Source: Flavobacterium psychrophilum
GTDB taxonomy: Bacteria; Bacteroidota; Bacteroidia; Flavobacteriales; Flavobacteriaceae
Length of the DNA stretch: 58,225 bases
NCBI GenBank assembly: GCA_945874225.1
Contig: CAMCFT010000022.1
Location: forward strand, 1-58,225
Direction: 5' to 3'
Position numbers and translations under genes: made by a program
In this document: piece after piece, positions 43,345 to 51,700 of the stretch
Layout: each line of letters starts with the position of its first letter
Numbering within the stretch: the stretch's first letter is position 1
Notes under the pieces: model-generated
The model's input: the letters and a program-made list of their open reading frames with translations, nothing else
Told to the model about the DNA's origin: nothing
Database searches by the model: none

Positions 43345-44082
43345 TTATTTCTTTTCTCCGTTTTTCATCTTCATCATCCATTTCTTTCGGTTATTTTTGC
43401 CATCCCAAGGGCGCACTTCATCTGCTTGGAACGTATTTGCTTGGGTTATCTTTCCAACTAATTTTACCTGCTCTCCTTTTTCCAAATGGACAGGATGGGC
43501 AATAAAAGCGTCTCCGTAATCAATGTCCCACTTTTTATTTTTGAAATCAATTAATTGGAACCTATCCACATCTACTTTTTCAATCGTCCCAGACAAGAAC
43601 CCTACTTCAGGTCTCATCCATATTTTCTGTTTCTTTTCTTGTAGGCATTCATAATAGCTAACCTGTTCAGCAAAAGTATTCTCAAGCAAATCGCTGTAGC
43701 CTCCGATAAAAAAAAGGATACCTAATAAAACACTGGCAACCGTGCTTAAACTGAGTAAACGATTCCAACCAAATTTGTACCCTTTTTTTGATTTTCTAAA
43801 TGTAAATATCGCTGCTACAAGGAAAATGAGCAATGTAATGATCCAGAAAAAAGGGAGTAGCCCTAAAAACAATTCCACTCTGGAATGAGATAAGTGGGAG
43901 ACCAAGTCGAAATCAGTTTGCTGAATAGAAAGCAGAATAATAGAAAATGCCACCGCCCCAACAACGACTAAAATAACATAACCTAGCCAAATTAAGATAT
44001 TTGGCACTACAAAATACCATTTTGGCATCTGCCGGATGTTTTCTTTCTTAATTTTTTCGATTATTTTTTTTGATTCTTCCAT
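43345..44082 (-). CDS. Membrane protein linked to an ECF sigma factor
   Basis: A 245-residue protein. A short cytoplasmic N-terminus (MEESKKIIEKIKKENIRQMP) is followed by three or four membrane helices between about 22 and 135. The C-terminal soluble domain (about 140-245: LSGTIEKVDVDRFQLIDFKN, then EKGEQVKLVGKITQANTFQADEV) has an OB-like beta pattern. It starts 10 bases after the ECF sigma gene, the position of an anti-sigma factor, and its N-terminal helix could bind the sigma factor, but no classical anti-sigma domain is recognised. The EF-hand gene lies upstream. Function inferred from context only. Confidence 0.7.
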   Translation of the reverse strand: MEESKKIIEKIKKENIRQMPKWYFVVPNILIWLGYVILVVVGAVAFSIILLSIQQTDFDLVSHLSHSRVELFLGLLPFFWIITLLIFLVAAIFTFRKSKKGYKFGWNRLLSLSTVASVLLGILFFIGGYSDLLENTFAEQVSYYECLQEKKQKIWMRPEVGFLSGTIEKVDVDRFQLIDFKNKKWDIDYGDAFIAHPVHLEKGEQVKLVGKITQANTFQADEVRPWDGKNNRKKWMMKMKNGEKK

Positions 44083-44092
44083 TAGACCGGTT

Positions 44093-44680
44093 TTAGTTGA
44101 AAAAAGAAATATGATTATTGGATGCTTCTTTAATAAACATTTTTTTTGCTCTATTGATCCAGGTAGCCACCGTGCCTTCAGGTATTTTCAAAACATCAGA
44201 GATTTCCTGATAACTCATATTTTCCATAAACTTCAAAACTAAGACAGTTTTGTATTTTAAAGGCAAAAGGTTTAAAACCTCATGTATGTGTGTTTCTTTT
44301 TGTTCGCTGTTTTCATTTACTCCAAAATCGATGGAAACATCTTTGAAAAGTGCTTCGTCCAACGGTACCTGCCTGTCTTTGCCAAATGACTTTTGTTTTC
44401 TCCAATAAGAAACGGTCTCATTATGCACAATTCTATAAATCCAACTTGATAATTTCAGACTTTGGTCGTAATCATTCAGGTTTTGCCATATTTTGATGAA
44501 TGCTTCCTGCAGAATATCCTTGGCCTGTTCCTTATTGACCAAAGCAATATGTTTGATATATCTCAAAAGTCTCGATTCATATTGATCATACAAACATGAA
44601 AAATATTCAATATCGATAAGTGATTTCTTTACGATTTCCTCGTCGGTCAATTCTTTACATATTGCTTCAGTGATAATCAT
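44093..44680 (-). CDS. ECF-type RNA polymerase sigma factor
   Basis: A 195-residue group IV sigma factor. Region 2 has RLLRYIKHIALVNKEQAKDILQEAFIKIWQ, and region 4 has LPLKYKTVLVLKFMENMSYQ with the helix-turn-helix EISDVLKIPEGTVATWINRA. It directs polymerase to a small regulon. The membrane-protein gene begins 10 bases after it, probably cotranscribed, and the EF-hand gene is upstream; one of them may be a target. Confidence 0.93.
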   Translation of the reverse strand: MIITEAICKELTDEEIVKKSLIDIEYFSCLYDQYESRLLRYIKHIALVNKEQAKDILQEAFIKIWQNLNDYDQSLKLSSWIYRIVHNETVSYWRKQKSFGKDRQVPLDEALFKDVSIDFGVNENSEQKETHIHEVLNLLPLKYKTVLVLKFMENMSYQEISDVLKIPEGTVATWINRAKKMFIKEASNNHISFFN

Positions 44681-44872
44681 ATATGCAAAATTAACTTAAA
44701 TGTTAGCCACATGGTTTTGATTTTCAAAATTTATGATGTTCGTACCTTTCTAATCGTTTTTTCGAGTCCTAAAAATTTGTAAAAGAAAACACCGTCAATG
44801 CATCATGTAACGGTGTTTGCCTTAAAAGAAAATGGGAAGGAATTTTAAATAACCCCATTTAATTTATGAATA

Positions 44873-45301
44873 TTATGGAGTGCTTTGTGCCTTTGTCTTT
44901 GAACTGTTATTATTAAGACCTTGATTGCCATAAGGGCAAACTCCTGTGCCATTATTTTGGGCATTTCCCCAGTTAGAGTTTTTAAATTTGCCATTCCTCC
45001 TTTGGGATGCCATACAATTACCTCTGTTTCTGTTCATACCTAATCCAAGATTACATCCCGTGTTTCCATTAAGGGTGCGTTTAGCGTTGATATACTCGTT
45101 ACGCGAAAGTTTCCCGTTCTTGTCAGTATCAAATTCGTCTAAAGAACCGAATTGATATTCATCTTTGTTGATAAAGCCATCGTTATTGGCGTCCACATCA
45201 ATGAAAAATTGGGATTTGTTAATTATCTGCTGTTTGTTTTGTGCAGTTAAACCTGTAACTGCAAAAACTGTAATAACCGTAAAAAGGGCTAATTTTTTCA
45301 T
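44873..45301 (-). CDS. Secreted EF-hand protein
   Basis: A 142-residue protein with a signal peptide (MKKLALFTVITVFAVTGLTAQ). Two EF-hand loops follow: DVDANNDGFINKDE and DTDKNGKLSRNE, both with the D-x-D/N-x-D-G pattern needed to bind calcium. The C-terminal half is Asn/Gly-rich and has three or four Cys (NRNRGNCMASQRR, GTGVCPYGNQG), possibly disordered. It is exported to the periplasm or beyond. Located upstream of the sigma/membrane pair, it might be the sensor or a target of that system. Confidence 0.85.
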   Translation of the reverse strand: MKKLALFTVITVFAVTGLTAQNKQQIINKSQFFIDVDANNDGFINKDEYQFGSLDEFDTDKNGKLSRNEYINAKRTLNGNTGCNLGLGMNRNRGNCMASQRRNGKFKNSNWGNAQNNGTGVCPYGNQGLNNNSSKTKAQSTP

Positions 45302-45484
45302 GAAATATAAATTTTAATTAATACAGACATTCTAATCTGCTTTCAATTACTGCTACGCAGCCGATCATAATTTCTTTCATTTTAAGATTATATTTTGGAA
45401 AAAAGTTGAATAGATGTTTAAAGAACCTAAAATGTAACCTCTTATAATTAGGCAACCACAAGCAAAAATTTGTGTGGAATCGGG

Positions 45485-45797
45485 GATTCTGTAAAAATTA
45501 TCACCGATAAATTTACTGGAAGAAGTAAAGGATTCGGTTTTGTTGAAATGTCAAATGATGACGAAGCTCAAAAAGCAATTGATGAGTTAAACGGAGCGAC
45601 TGTTCAAGGTCGTGCTATCGTAGTGAATAAGTCTGAGCCAAAACCAGAAGGCGAAAGAAGAAGTTTTAACAGCAACAGCCGTGGTGGAGACTCTCGCGGA
45701 GGTTATGGTGGTGGAAACAGAGGAGGATATTAATATTTTCTTTTAATACATAAAAAAAGGTGTCAATGTAAATTGACACCTTTTTTGTTATGCGTAT
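45485..45797 (+). pseudogene. Truncated copy of the RRM protein gene with terminator
   Basis: Starts at codon 28 of the RRM gene and runs to its stop (45733) and terminator (45753-45786). An upstream ATG at 45470 gives a frame MCGIGDSVKIITDK, but the RNP2 strand (IFVGSL) is lost, so the RRM fold should not form. Identity is close to complete apart from a 33-base loss in the Gly-rich tail, which points to a recent event. It sits at the far end of the ECF/EF-hand segment. Confidence 0.85.
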
Positions 45798-45798
45798 G

Positions 45799-45892
<94 letters not shown>

Positions 45893-45948
45893 GTAGAGAC
45901 GCACTGCAGTGCGTCTCTACGGTGTGCGTCTCTACGGTGCGTCTCTAC
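45893..45948. repeat. GTAGAGACGC palindromic repeats
   Basis: 45893-45920 is a perfect 28-bp palindrome beginning GTAGAGACGCAC. Two further right arms, GTGTGCGTCTCTAC and GTGCGTCTCTAC, follow at 45922-45948, giving a partial array next to the leuB stop codon. Confidence 0.9.
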
Positions 45949-45963
45949 AACGTCAATCTATTT

Positions 45964-47025
45964 TTACAAATTGGCAACCAGCCAATCACCAACTTCACTA
46001 GTTTTATATGCTTTTGCTCCTTTTGTTGCCAAATCTTCTGTAACAATTCCTAATTCCAGTGATTTGTTGACAACTGCTCTTATTGCTTCAGCTTCTTCTT
46101 TTAATCCAAAAGCATCTTCAAACATCATCGCTGCTGACAATACTGTTGCCAATGGATTTGCAATATCCAAGCCTGTTGCTTGCGGATAAGATCCGTGAAT
46201 TGGTTCATACAATGAAGTATGTTCTCCCACAGATGCAGACGGCATTAATCCCATAGAACCTGAAATCACCGATGCTTCATCAGTTAAAATATCACCAAAT
46301 AAATTTTCTGTAATTAGCACGTCATAAGAGTTTGGCCATTGAACTAAACGCATTGCAACCGCATCAACAAATTCATAGCTAACTTCTACTTCGGGATAAT
46401 CTTTTTCCATAGCCTGTACGGTTTCTCTCCACAAACGAGAAGTTTCCAATACGTTTGCTTTGTCAACACAACACAATCTTTTGCTACGTGTCATTGCTAA
46501 TTCAAAACCTTTCTTTGCCAATCGTTGTACTTCAACTCGGGTATAAGTACAAGTATCGAAAGCCGTTTCTCCACCATCTTTTCTTCCTTTTTCTCCGAAA
46601 TAGATTCCGCCTGTAAGTTCTCTTAAGAAGATCAAATCGGTTCCTTCAATACGTTCTCTTTTCAAAGGAGAATTATCTATCAAAGATGGAAATGTAAATG
46701 TTGGACGCACATTGGCAAACAAACCTAATTTTTTACGCATTAACAATAAACCTTGTTCTGGTCTTACAGTTGCTTTTGGGTCATTGTCATATTTTGGATG
46801 CCCGATGGCTCCAAATAAAACAGCATCGGCTTTCATACAGATTTCGTGGGTTTCATCAGGATAAGGAACTCCAACAGCATCAATGGCACAAGCACCTGTT
46901 AACGCTGGTGTCCAAGTGATTTCGTGGTTGAATTTCTTTGCAATTGCGTCAGAAACTTTTACTGCTTGACTGATTACTTCGGGACCTATTCCGTCACCTG
47001 CTAAAAGGGCTATATTAAATTTCAT
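45964..47025 (-). CDS. leuB: 3-isopropylmalate dehydrogenase
   Basis: NAD-dependent oxidative decarboxylation of 3-isopropylmalate in leucine synthesis. At 353 residues it has ALLAGDGIGPEVISQAV at the N-terminus, FLRELTGGIYFGEKGR, the catalytic Lys/Asp segment VDKANVLETSRLWRE, the NAD/metal-binding ITENLFGDILTDEASVISG and GIHGSYPQATGLDIANP-type residues (EPIHGSYPQATGLDIANP). Last gene of the leucine operon; the microsatellite and palindromes lie directly beyond its stop. Confidence 0.96.
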   Translation of the reverse strand: MKFNIALLAGDGIGPEVISQAVKVSDAIAKKFNHEITWTPALTGACAIDAVGVPYPDETHEICMKADAVLFGAIGHPKYDNDPKATVRPEQGLLLMRKKLGLFANVRPTFTFPSLIDNSPLKRERIEGTDLIFLRELTGGIYFGEKGRKDGGETAFDTCTYTRVEVQRLAKKGFELAMTRSKRLCCVDKANVLETSRLWRETVQAMEKDYPEVEVSYEFVDAVAMRLVQWPNSYDVLITENLFGDILTDEASVISGSMGLMPSASVGEHTSLYEPIHGSYPQATGLDIANPLATVLSAAMMFEDAFGLKEEAEAIRAVVNKSLELGIVTEDLATKGAKAYKTSEVGDWLVANL

Positions 47026-47066
47026 TATTTATAAATTGTATTATTATTTTTTTGTTTTCTTATAAG

Positions 47067-48590
47067 TTAAACTGTTGCAATGTTCAGCATTTTTTGTGTT
47101 GCTTTGATTGCAGCAACGGTTTGGTCTGAATCTAGTCCTCTGGTTTTGAATTCTTTTTTACCATTAGTCCAGGTGATTATAGTTTCACAAAGTGCATCTG
47201 AACTACTTCCCGGAGGAATTCGAACCGCATAATCAATAAGCTTAGGCAAAGTCATTTTTTTGCTTTTATATATTTTAGTCAAAGCATTCATAAATGCATC
47301 AAATTGTCCGTCTCCCTGAGCGTTTTCTTCAATTATTTCGCCGTCAATTTTTAAGCAAAGTGTAGTAGATGGTCGCATTCCTTTAGAGTGAACTAAAACA
47401 TAAGACTCAATGATAATTTTGTCTTCATAAGTTTGACTATCCAAAACATCGGAAATAATATAAGGTAAATCTTCTTTGGTAACCGTTTCTTTTTTGTCTC
47501 CTAATTCAATGATGCGTTGGGTAACTAATTTTAAATCTTCCTGATTGAGTTGTAACCCTAATTCCTGAAGATTTTTTTCAATATTAGCTTTTCCAGATGT
47601 TTTTCCCAATGCATATTTTCGTTTTCTGCCAAAACGTTCCGGAAGCAAATCATTGAAATATAAATTATTTTTGTTGTCGCCATCAGCATGGATTCCTGCT
47701 GTTTGTGTAAATACATTGTCACCAACGATAGGTTTATTTGCTGGAATTCTATATCCTGTAAAAGTCTCCACCAGTTTACTCACAGAGTATAAAGAAGATT
47801 CCCTAACATTGATTTTTACTTCCGGAAGGAAATCATTTATCACAGCTACTACACTTTCTATGGGAGCATTACCAGCGCGTTCACCCATTCCGTTTACCGT
47901 AACATGCAAGCCGTTAATTCCTGCTTTTACTGCTTCCAATACATTAGCAACGCTTAAGTCATAATCATTATGTGCGTGAAAATCAAAATGAATATTTGGA
48001 TATTTAGTTGTGATTTTCGAAATATATTCAAAAGTTTGCGACGGTATTAGAACGCCTAAAGTATCTGGTAACAAGATTCTTTTGACTGGTTGAGTTGCCA
48101 AAAAGTCCAAGAATTGAAATACATATTCAGGAGAATTACGCATTCCATTACTCCAATCCTCCAAATAAATATTGGTTTCAATATTGTTTTCCTTTGCCAA
48201 GGCAATGATTTCTGCAATTTCTGCAAAATGTTGTTCAGGCGTTTTTTTCAATTGATGTGTCAAATGATTCATTGAGCCTTTGGTCAATAAATTTTGAACT
48301 TTGGCGCCCGCTTTTTTCATCCAGTCTATTGAAAGTCCACCGTCAACAAAGGTCAATACTTCGATTCGGTGGCAATATCCTTTTTCTTCAGCCCAAGCCA
48401 TTATGCCTTTTACACCAAGAAACTCACCTTTGCTAACTCGCGCCGAGGCAATTTCGATTCTATCAATATTTAATTCTTCCAGCAACAATTGTGCAATGGT
48501 TAATTTTTCTGCAGCAGAAAATGACACGCCCGAGGTTTGTTCACCATCGCGAAGCGTCGTATCCATTATTTCAATTTTTCTTTTTTCCAT
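47067..48590 (-). CDS. 2-isopropylmalate synthase / citramalate synthase-type enzyme
   Basis: A 507-residue HMGL-like synthase. It has IMDTTLRDGEQTSGVSFS, DFHAHNDYDLSVANVLEA (metal His pair), VNGMGERAGNAPIESV and the C-terminal LeuA regulatory domain (about 395-507). In the leucine operon it would condense acetyl-CoA with 2-oxoisovalerate. Its divergence from classical LeuA, such as the TSGVSFS in place of SPGASM/GFSMN-type signatures, makes a citramalate synthase activity possible. It lies between the ABM gene and leuB, 41 bases from leuB. Confidence 0.85.
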   Translation of the reverse strand: MEKRKIEIMDTTLRDGEQTSGVSFSAAEKLTIAQLLLEELNIDRIEIASARVSKGEFLGVKGIMAWAEEKGYCHRIEVLTFVDGGLSIDWMKKAGAKVQNLLTKGSMNHLTHQLKKTPEQHFAEIAEIIALAKENNIETNIYLEDWSNGMRNSPEYVFQFLDFLATQPVKRILLPDTLGVLIPSQTFEYISKITTKYPNIHFDFHAHNDYDLSVANVLEAVKAGINGLHVTVNGMGERAGNAPIESVVAVINDFLPEVKINVRESSLYSVSKLVETFTGYRIPANKPIVGDNVFTQTAGIHADGDNKNNLYFNDLLPERFGRKRKYALGKTSGKANIEKNLQELGLQLNQEDLKLVTQRIIELGDKKETVTKEDLPYIISDVLDSQTYEDKIIIESYVLVHSKGMRPSTTLCLKIDGEIIEENAQGDGQFDAFMNALTKIYKSKKMTLPKLIDYAVRIPPGSSSDALCETIITWTNGKKEFKTRGLDSDQTVAAIKATQKMLNIATV

Positions 48591-48630
48591 TTTAAATTTG
48601 ATGCTAAAGCAATCTTTTATGAAGCTTTAT

Positions 48631-48933
48631 TTATTTTTTATTTTCCAAAATCATCTCAAAATGTTCCACTATTGGAAATGGATCGTAATAATGATGAAGC
48701 AATTTTTTCCATTCTAAATAGTGTTTGGATTGTCTAAAACCAATGGTGTGGTCTTCTAATTTTTCCCAATCAACAAGTAAAATGTATTTGTTTTCCTGTT
48801 CTATGCATTTTCTTAGACTGTGCCCAGAATAACCCTGAATCAAACTTATATATTGACTCGCAATTTTAAAGTCGTTTTCAAATTGTTTTTCTTCTCCTTT
48901 TTTTACGAAAAGGGTAGCCACTTCTAAAATCAT
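48631..48933 (-). CDS. ABM-domain (dimeric alpha/beta barrel) monooxygenase-like protein
   Basis: A 100-residue protein with the ferredoxin-like ABM pattern: ILEVATLFVKKGEEKQFEND, QGYSGHSLRKCIEQENKYIL and LVDWEKLEDHTIGFRQSKHY, then LEWKKLLHHYYDPFPIVEHF. Family members include quinol monooxygenases and many proteins of unknown role. It starts 3 bases after leuD and precedes the synthase gene by about 40 bases, so it is embedded in the leucine operon. The reason is unknown. Confidence 0.88.
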   Translation of the reverse strand: MILEVATLFVKKGEEKQFENDFKIASQYISLIQGYSGHSLRKCIEQENKYILLVDWEKLEDHTIGFRQSKHYLEWKKLLHHYYDPFPIVEHFEMILENKK

Positions 48934-48936
48934 TTT

Positions 48937-49533
48937 TTAATAAGGCAATTTATCAGCAAATTCTACAATCTCCTTTTTGATGTTTTGCAAATAATCAATA
49001 TCATCAAAACCATTAACCATATTGTCTTTTTTATAACCACTGATGTCAAATGATTCTTTTTCTCCAGTTGCTTTAAGCGTAATAGTTTGTGCTGGAAGGT
49101 TGATTTCCAATTCTGTTTTTGGATCAGCTTCGATAGCTTTGAAAATTTTATCAGCAAATTCAGCACTAACTTGAACTGGCAAAACACCAATATTCAAACA
49201 GTTATTTCTAAAAATATCTGCAAAAAAACTAGAAACTACAGCTCTAAAACCATAATCGTAAACTGCCCAAGCCGCGTGTTCTCTCGAAGAACCAGAACCA
49301 AAGTTCTTTCCGCCAACAAGGATTTTTCCGCTATAAGTTGGATTGTTTAAAACGAAATCTGTTTTTGGAGAACCATCATTATTGTATCTCCAGTCACGGA
49401 AAAGGTTGTCACCAAAACCAACTCGTTCTGTCGCTTTCAAAAAACGAGCAGGAATAATTTGATCCGTATCTACATTTTCGATAGAAAGCGGAACTGCGCT
49501 ACTTGTAAGTATATTAAATTTATCGTAAGCCAT
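48937..49533 (-). CDS. leuD: 3-isopropylmalate dehydratase small subunit
   Basis: A 198-residue swivelling subunit that completes the active site of the LeuCD isomerase. It has NVDTDQIIPARFLKA near 20, the GGKNFGSGSSREHAAWAV signature, and FRNNCLNIGVLPVQV. It converts 2- to 3-isopropylmalate together with LeuC. Located 106 bases after leuC; the gap is filled by an inverted repeat. Confidence 0.96.
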   Translation of the reverse strand: MAYDKFNILTSSAVPLSIENVDTDQIIPARFLKATERVGFGDNLFRDWRYNNDGSPKTDFVLNNPTYSGKILVGGKNFGSGSSREHAAWAVYDYGFRAVVSSFFADIFRNNCLNIGVLPVQVSAEFADKIFKAIEADPKTELEINLPAQTITLKATGEKESFDISGYKKDNMVNGFDDIDYLQNIKKEIVEFADKLPY

Positions 49534-49547
49534 TGTAATTTGTGATT

Positions 49548-49650
49548 TAGCCCCCCAACCCCCAAAGGGGGAGTTGTAAGAGGGCGTATATTGTTATTAA
49601 ATCATTTCAGTTATTCGTAAAGAGTTCCCCCTTTGGGGGCTAGGGGGCTA
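49548..49650. repeat. CCCCCAAAGGGGG-type inverted repeat between leuC and leuD
   Basis: Arms TAGCCCCCCAACCCCC (and the next 12 bases, 49548-49575) and their near-complement (49623-49650) match at about 23 of 28 positions, and each arm is itself palindromic around AAA. The right arm overlaps the last codons and the stop of leuC. Confidence 0.85.
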
Positions 49651-51040
49651 TAAGTTCTCTTGGATCTGTCAAAACTCCCGTAACAGCAGCAGCGGCGGCC
49701 ATAAATGGACTTGCCAACAATGTTCTTGAGCCTGGACCTTGGCGTCCTTCAAAATTTCTGTTCGAAGTACTTACTGCATATTTTCCGGCAGGAACTTTGT
49801 CATCATTCATTGCTAAACAAGCGGAACATCCTGGTTGACGCAATACAAAACCAGCATCGGTCAATATGTCAAGAATTCCTTCTTCTTTAATTTGTGCTTC
49901 CACAACGTGCGATCCAGGAACCAACCAAGCTGTAACATTTGCTGCTTTTTGTCTTCCTTTTACAATCGATGCAAAAGCTCTGAAATCTTCAATTCTACCA
50001 TTGGTACAACTTCCTAAGAAAACGTAATCAATTGGTTTTCCAATCATTGCTTCACCTTGGTTGTAACCCATATAAGCTAAAGATTTTACATAAGTTTCTT
50101 CGCCTTCGGCAACGTCTTTTGAATTTGGAATACTTTTAGAAATTCCTAATCCCATTCCAGGATTGGTTCCGTAAGTAATCATTGGCTCAATATCCGAAGA
50201 TGAAAAATTGATTTCTTCGTCGAAAGTTGCGTCAGTATCAGTTTTCAAAGTTTTCCAATACGCTACTGCTTTATCCCAAGCTTCCCCTTTTGGAGCATAC
50301 AAACGACCATTTAAATAATCAAAAGTTTTTTGGTCAGGAGCAATCATTCCGCCACGCGCACCCATTTCGATACTTAAATTACAAACGGTCATTCGACCTT
50401 CCATTGTCATATTTTCGAAAACATCACCGGCATATTCTACAAAATAACCTGTAGCGCCTGATGTTGATAATTTTGAAATAATATAAAGTGCAACATCTTT
50501 TGGAGTAACTCCTAATTGAAGTTTTCCAGTTACATTGATGCGCATTTTTTTAGGTTTCGGTTGCATAATACATTGCGTAGAAAGTACCATTTCCACCTCA
50601 GAAGTTCCAATTCCGAAAGCAATAGCGCCAAAAGCACCGTGAGTAGAAGTGTGTGAATCACCACAAACAATTGTTGCACCCGGCAAAGTAATTCCGTTTT
50701 CAGGACCTACCACGTGAACAATTCCGTTTTTAATATTTCCTAAACCCCAGTGGCTAATGCCATATTCTTTACAGTTTTCTTCCAATGCTTTTAGTTGATT
50801 AGCTGATAAAGCATCCTCAACAGGTAGTTCTTGGTGTATTGTCGGTGTGTTGTGATCGGCAGTTGCAAAAGTGCGCTCTGGATACAAAACTGAGATTCCT
50901 CTTTCTTTTAAACCTAAAAAAGCAACAGGACTTGTAACTTCGTGAATGAAATGACGGTCAATAAAAAACACATCTGGTCCATCCTCAATTTGACGCACCA
51001 CGTGCGAATCCCATACTTTGTCGAATAATGTAGTACTCAT
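49640..51040 (-). CDS. leuC: 3-isopropylmalate dehydratase large subunit
   Basis: A 466-residue aconitase-family subunit. The 4Fe-4S ligands are in [16 protein letters not shown] and [12 protein letters not shown] (three Cys), and the [24 protein letters not shown] block binds substrate. The C-terminus is TDPRELIAP, whose last residues and TAG stop are read from the CCCCC repeat at 49623-49650. First gene of leuCD-ABM-leuA-leuB, with the consensus promoter at 51090-51119. Confidence 0.96.
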   Translation of the reverse strand: MSTTLFDKVWDSHVVRQIEDGPDVFFIDRHFIHEVTSPVAFLGLKERGISVLYPERTFATADHNTPTIHQELPVEDALSANQLKALEENCKEYGISHWGLGNIKNGIVHVVGPENGITLPGATIVCGDSHTSTHGAFGAIAFGIGTSEVEMVLSTQCIMQPKPKKMRINVTGKLQLGVTPKDVALYIISKLSTSGATGYFVEYAGDVFENMTMEGRMTVCNLSIEMGARGGMIAPDQKTFDYLNGRLYAPKGEAWDKAVAYWKTLKTDTDATFDEEINFSSSDIEPMITYGTNPGMGLGISKSIPNSKDVAEGEETYVKSLAYMGYNQGEAMIGKPIDYVFLGSCTNGRIEDFRAFASIVKGRQKAANVTAWLVPGSHVVEAQIKEEGILDILTDAGFVLRQPGCSACLAMNDDKVPAGKYAVSTSNRNFEGRQGPGSRTLLASPFMAAAAAVTGVLTDPRELIAP

Positions 51041-51667
51041 TTTTAACTATTTTTATTAAATATCTTTCTATTTTTTATAACAATGGAAGCAAATTTAAAA
51101 AAAGAAATAAAGTTGTCAATTTTATTATTTACTTATATACGATACCCAAAACGGTTTTATGGTACTTTACGACTTCTGTTTCGCAGTTTGGGATTTATTA
51201 TCTCATTTTGATTTCGATATTAATTTTAATTTTGTCACAATTTAAGGGATTGCAGCAACCATTTTAAATTTTATGATTTCAATAATATTTTTATTCAAAT
51301 AGGCGCTTTGTTTAAGGATAGTTTAAAAAAATGTAAAATACCTGTAATAATTAATAATTATTATGCTTTGTGCTGTTTTGTTCAGTTGTCAAAAGGTGCG
51401 GCCTTTTGTCTTTTTAGCTTCGAAAAAAGTTGAATTAATTTGGTGTTTTCAATGTGTATTTCACCAATTTATTTGATAAATTACTACGACATCCAAAAAA
51501 TAGACTTGTTAATTTATTTTGTTTTTTGAATGGGCTTTTGTTAATAACTTCCATAAGTTTCTACGTCAAAAAAACCTAAATTTGAAATTCACTTTTTGTG
51601 ATTTTTACTAATTTTAAAGTGTTTAAAACCCGTTAAATACACAGTCAAAACTTTTTTAGTTTCGACT
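51041..51667. other. Long AT-rich divergent intergenic region
   Basis: About 630 bases between leuC and dnaE. The leu promoter lies at 51090-51119. The rest is AT-rich with only short frames. I see no leader peptide rich in Leu codons, no RNA structure and no gene. A short palindromic repeat begins at 51668. Confidence 0.6.
51090..51119 (-). promoter_or_regulatory. Consensus promoter of the leucine operon
   Basis: The minus strand reads TTG (51117-51119), 19 bases, TAAATTTG (51090-51097), an exact Bacteroidota promoter. The transcript would start near 51083, about 43 bases before the leuC ATG, too short for a classical attenuator. Confidence 0.82.
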
Positions 51668-51697
51668 CCCTCTCCTTTGGAGAGGGTTGGGGTGAGG
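51668..51697 (+). repeat. Interspersed palindromic repeat, copy 2
   Basis: CCCTCTCC (51668-51675) and GGAGAGGG (51679-51686) form a perfect 8-bp hairpin around TTT, followed by TTGGGGTGAGG. It ends 3 bases before the dnaE ATG. The same family occurs at 8750-8778 upstream of the TonB receptor. Confidence 0.85.
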
Positions 51698-51700
51698 CTT

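Noticed and set aside
51041..51120. Leucine attenuator leader upstream of leuC
   Set aside because: The mapped promoter leaves only about 43 bases of leader with no Leu-rich short peptide or terminator.
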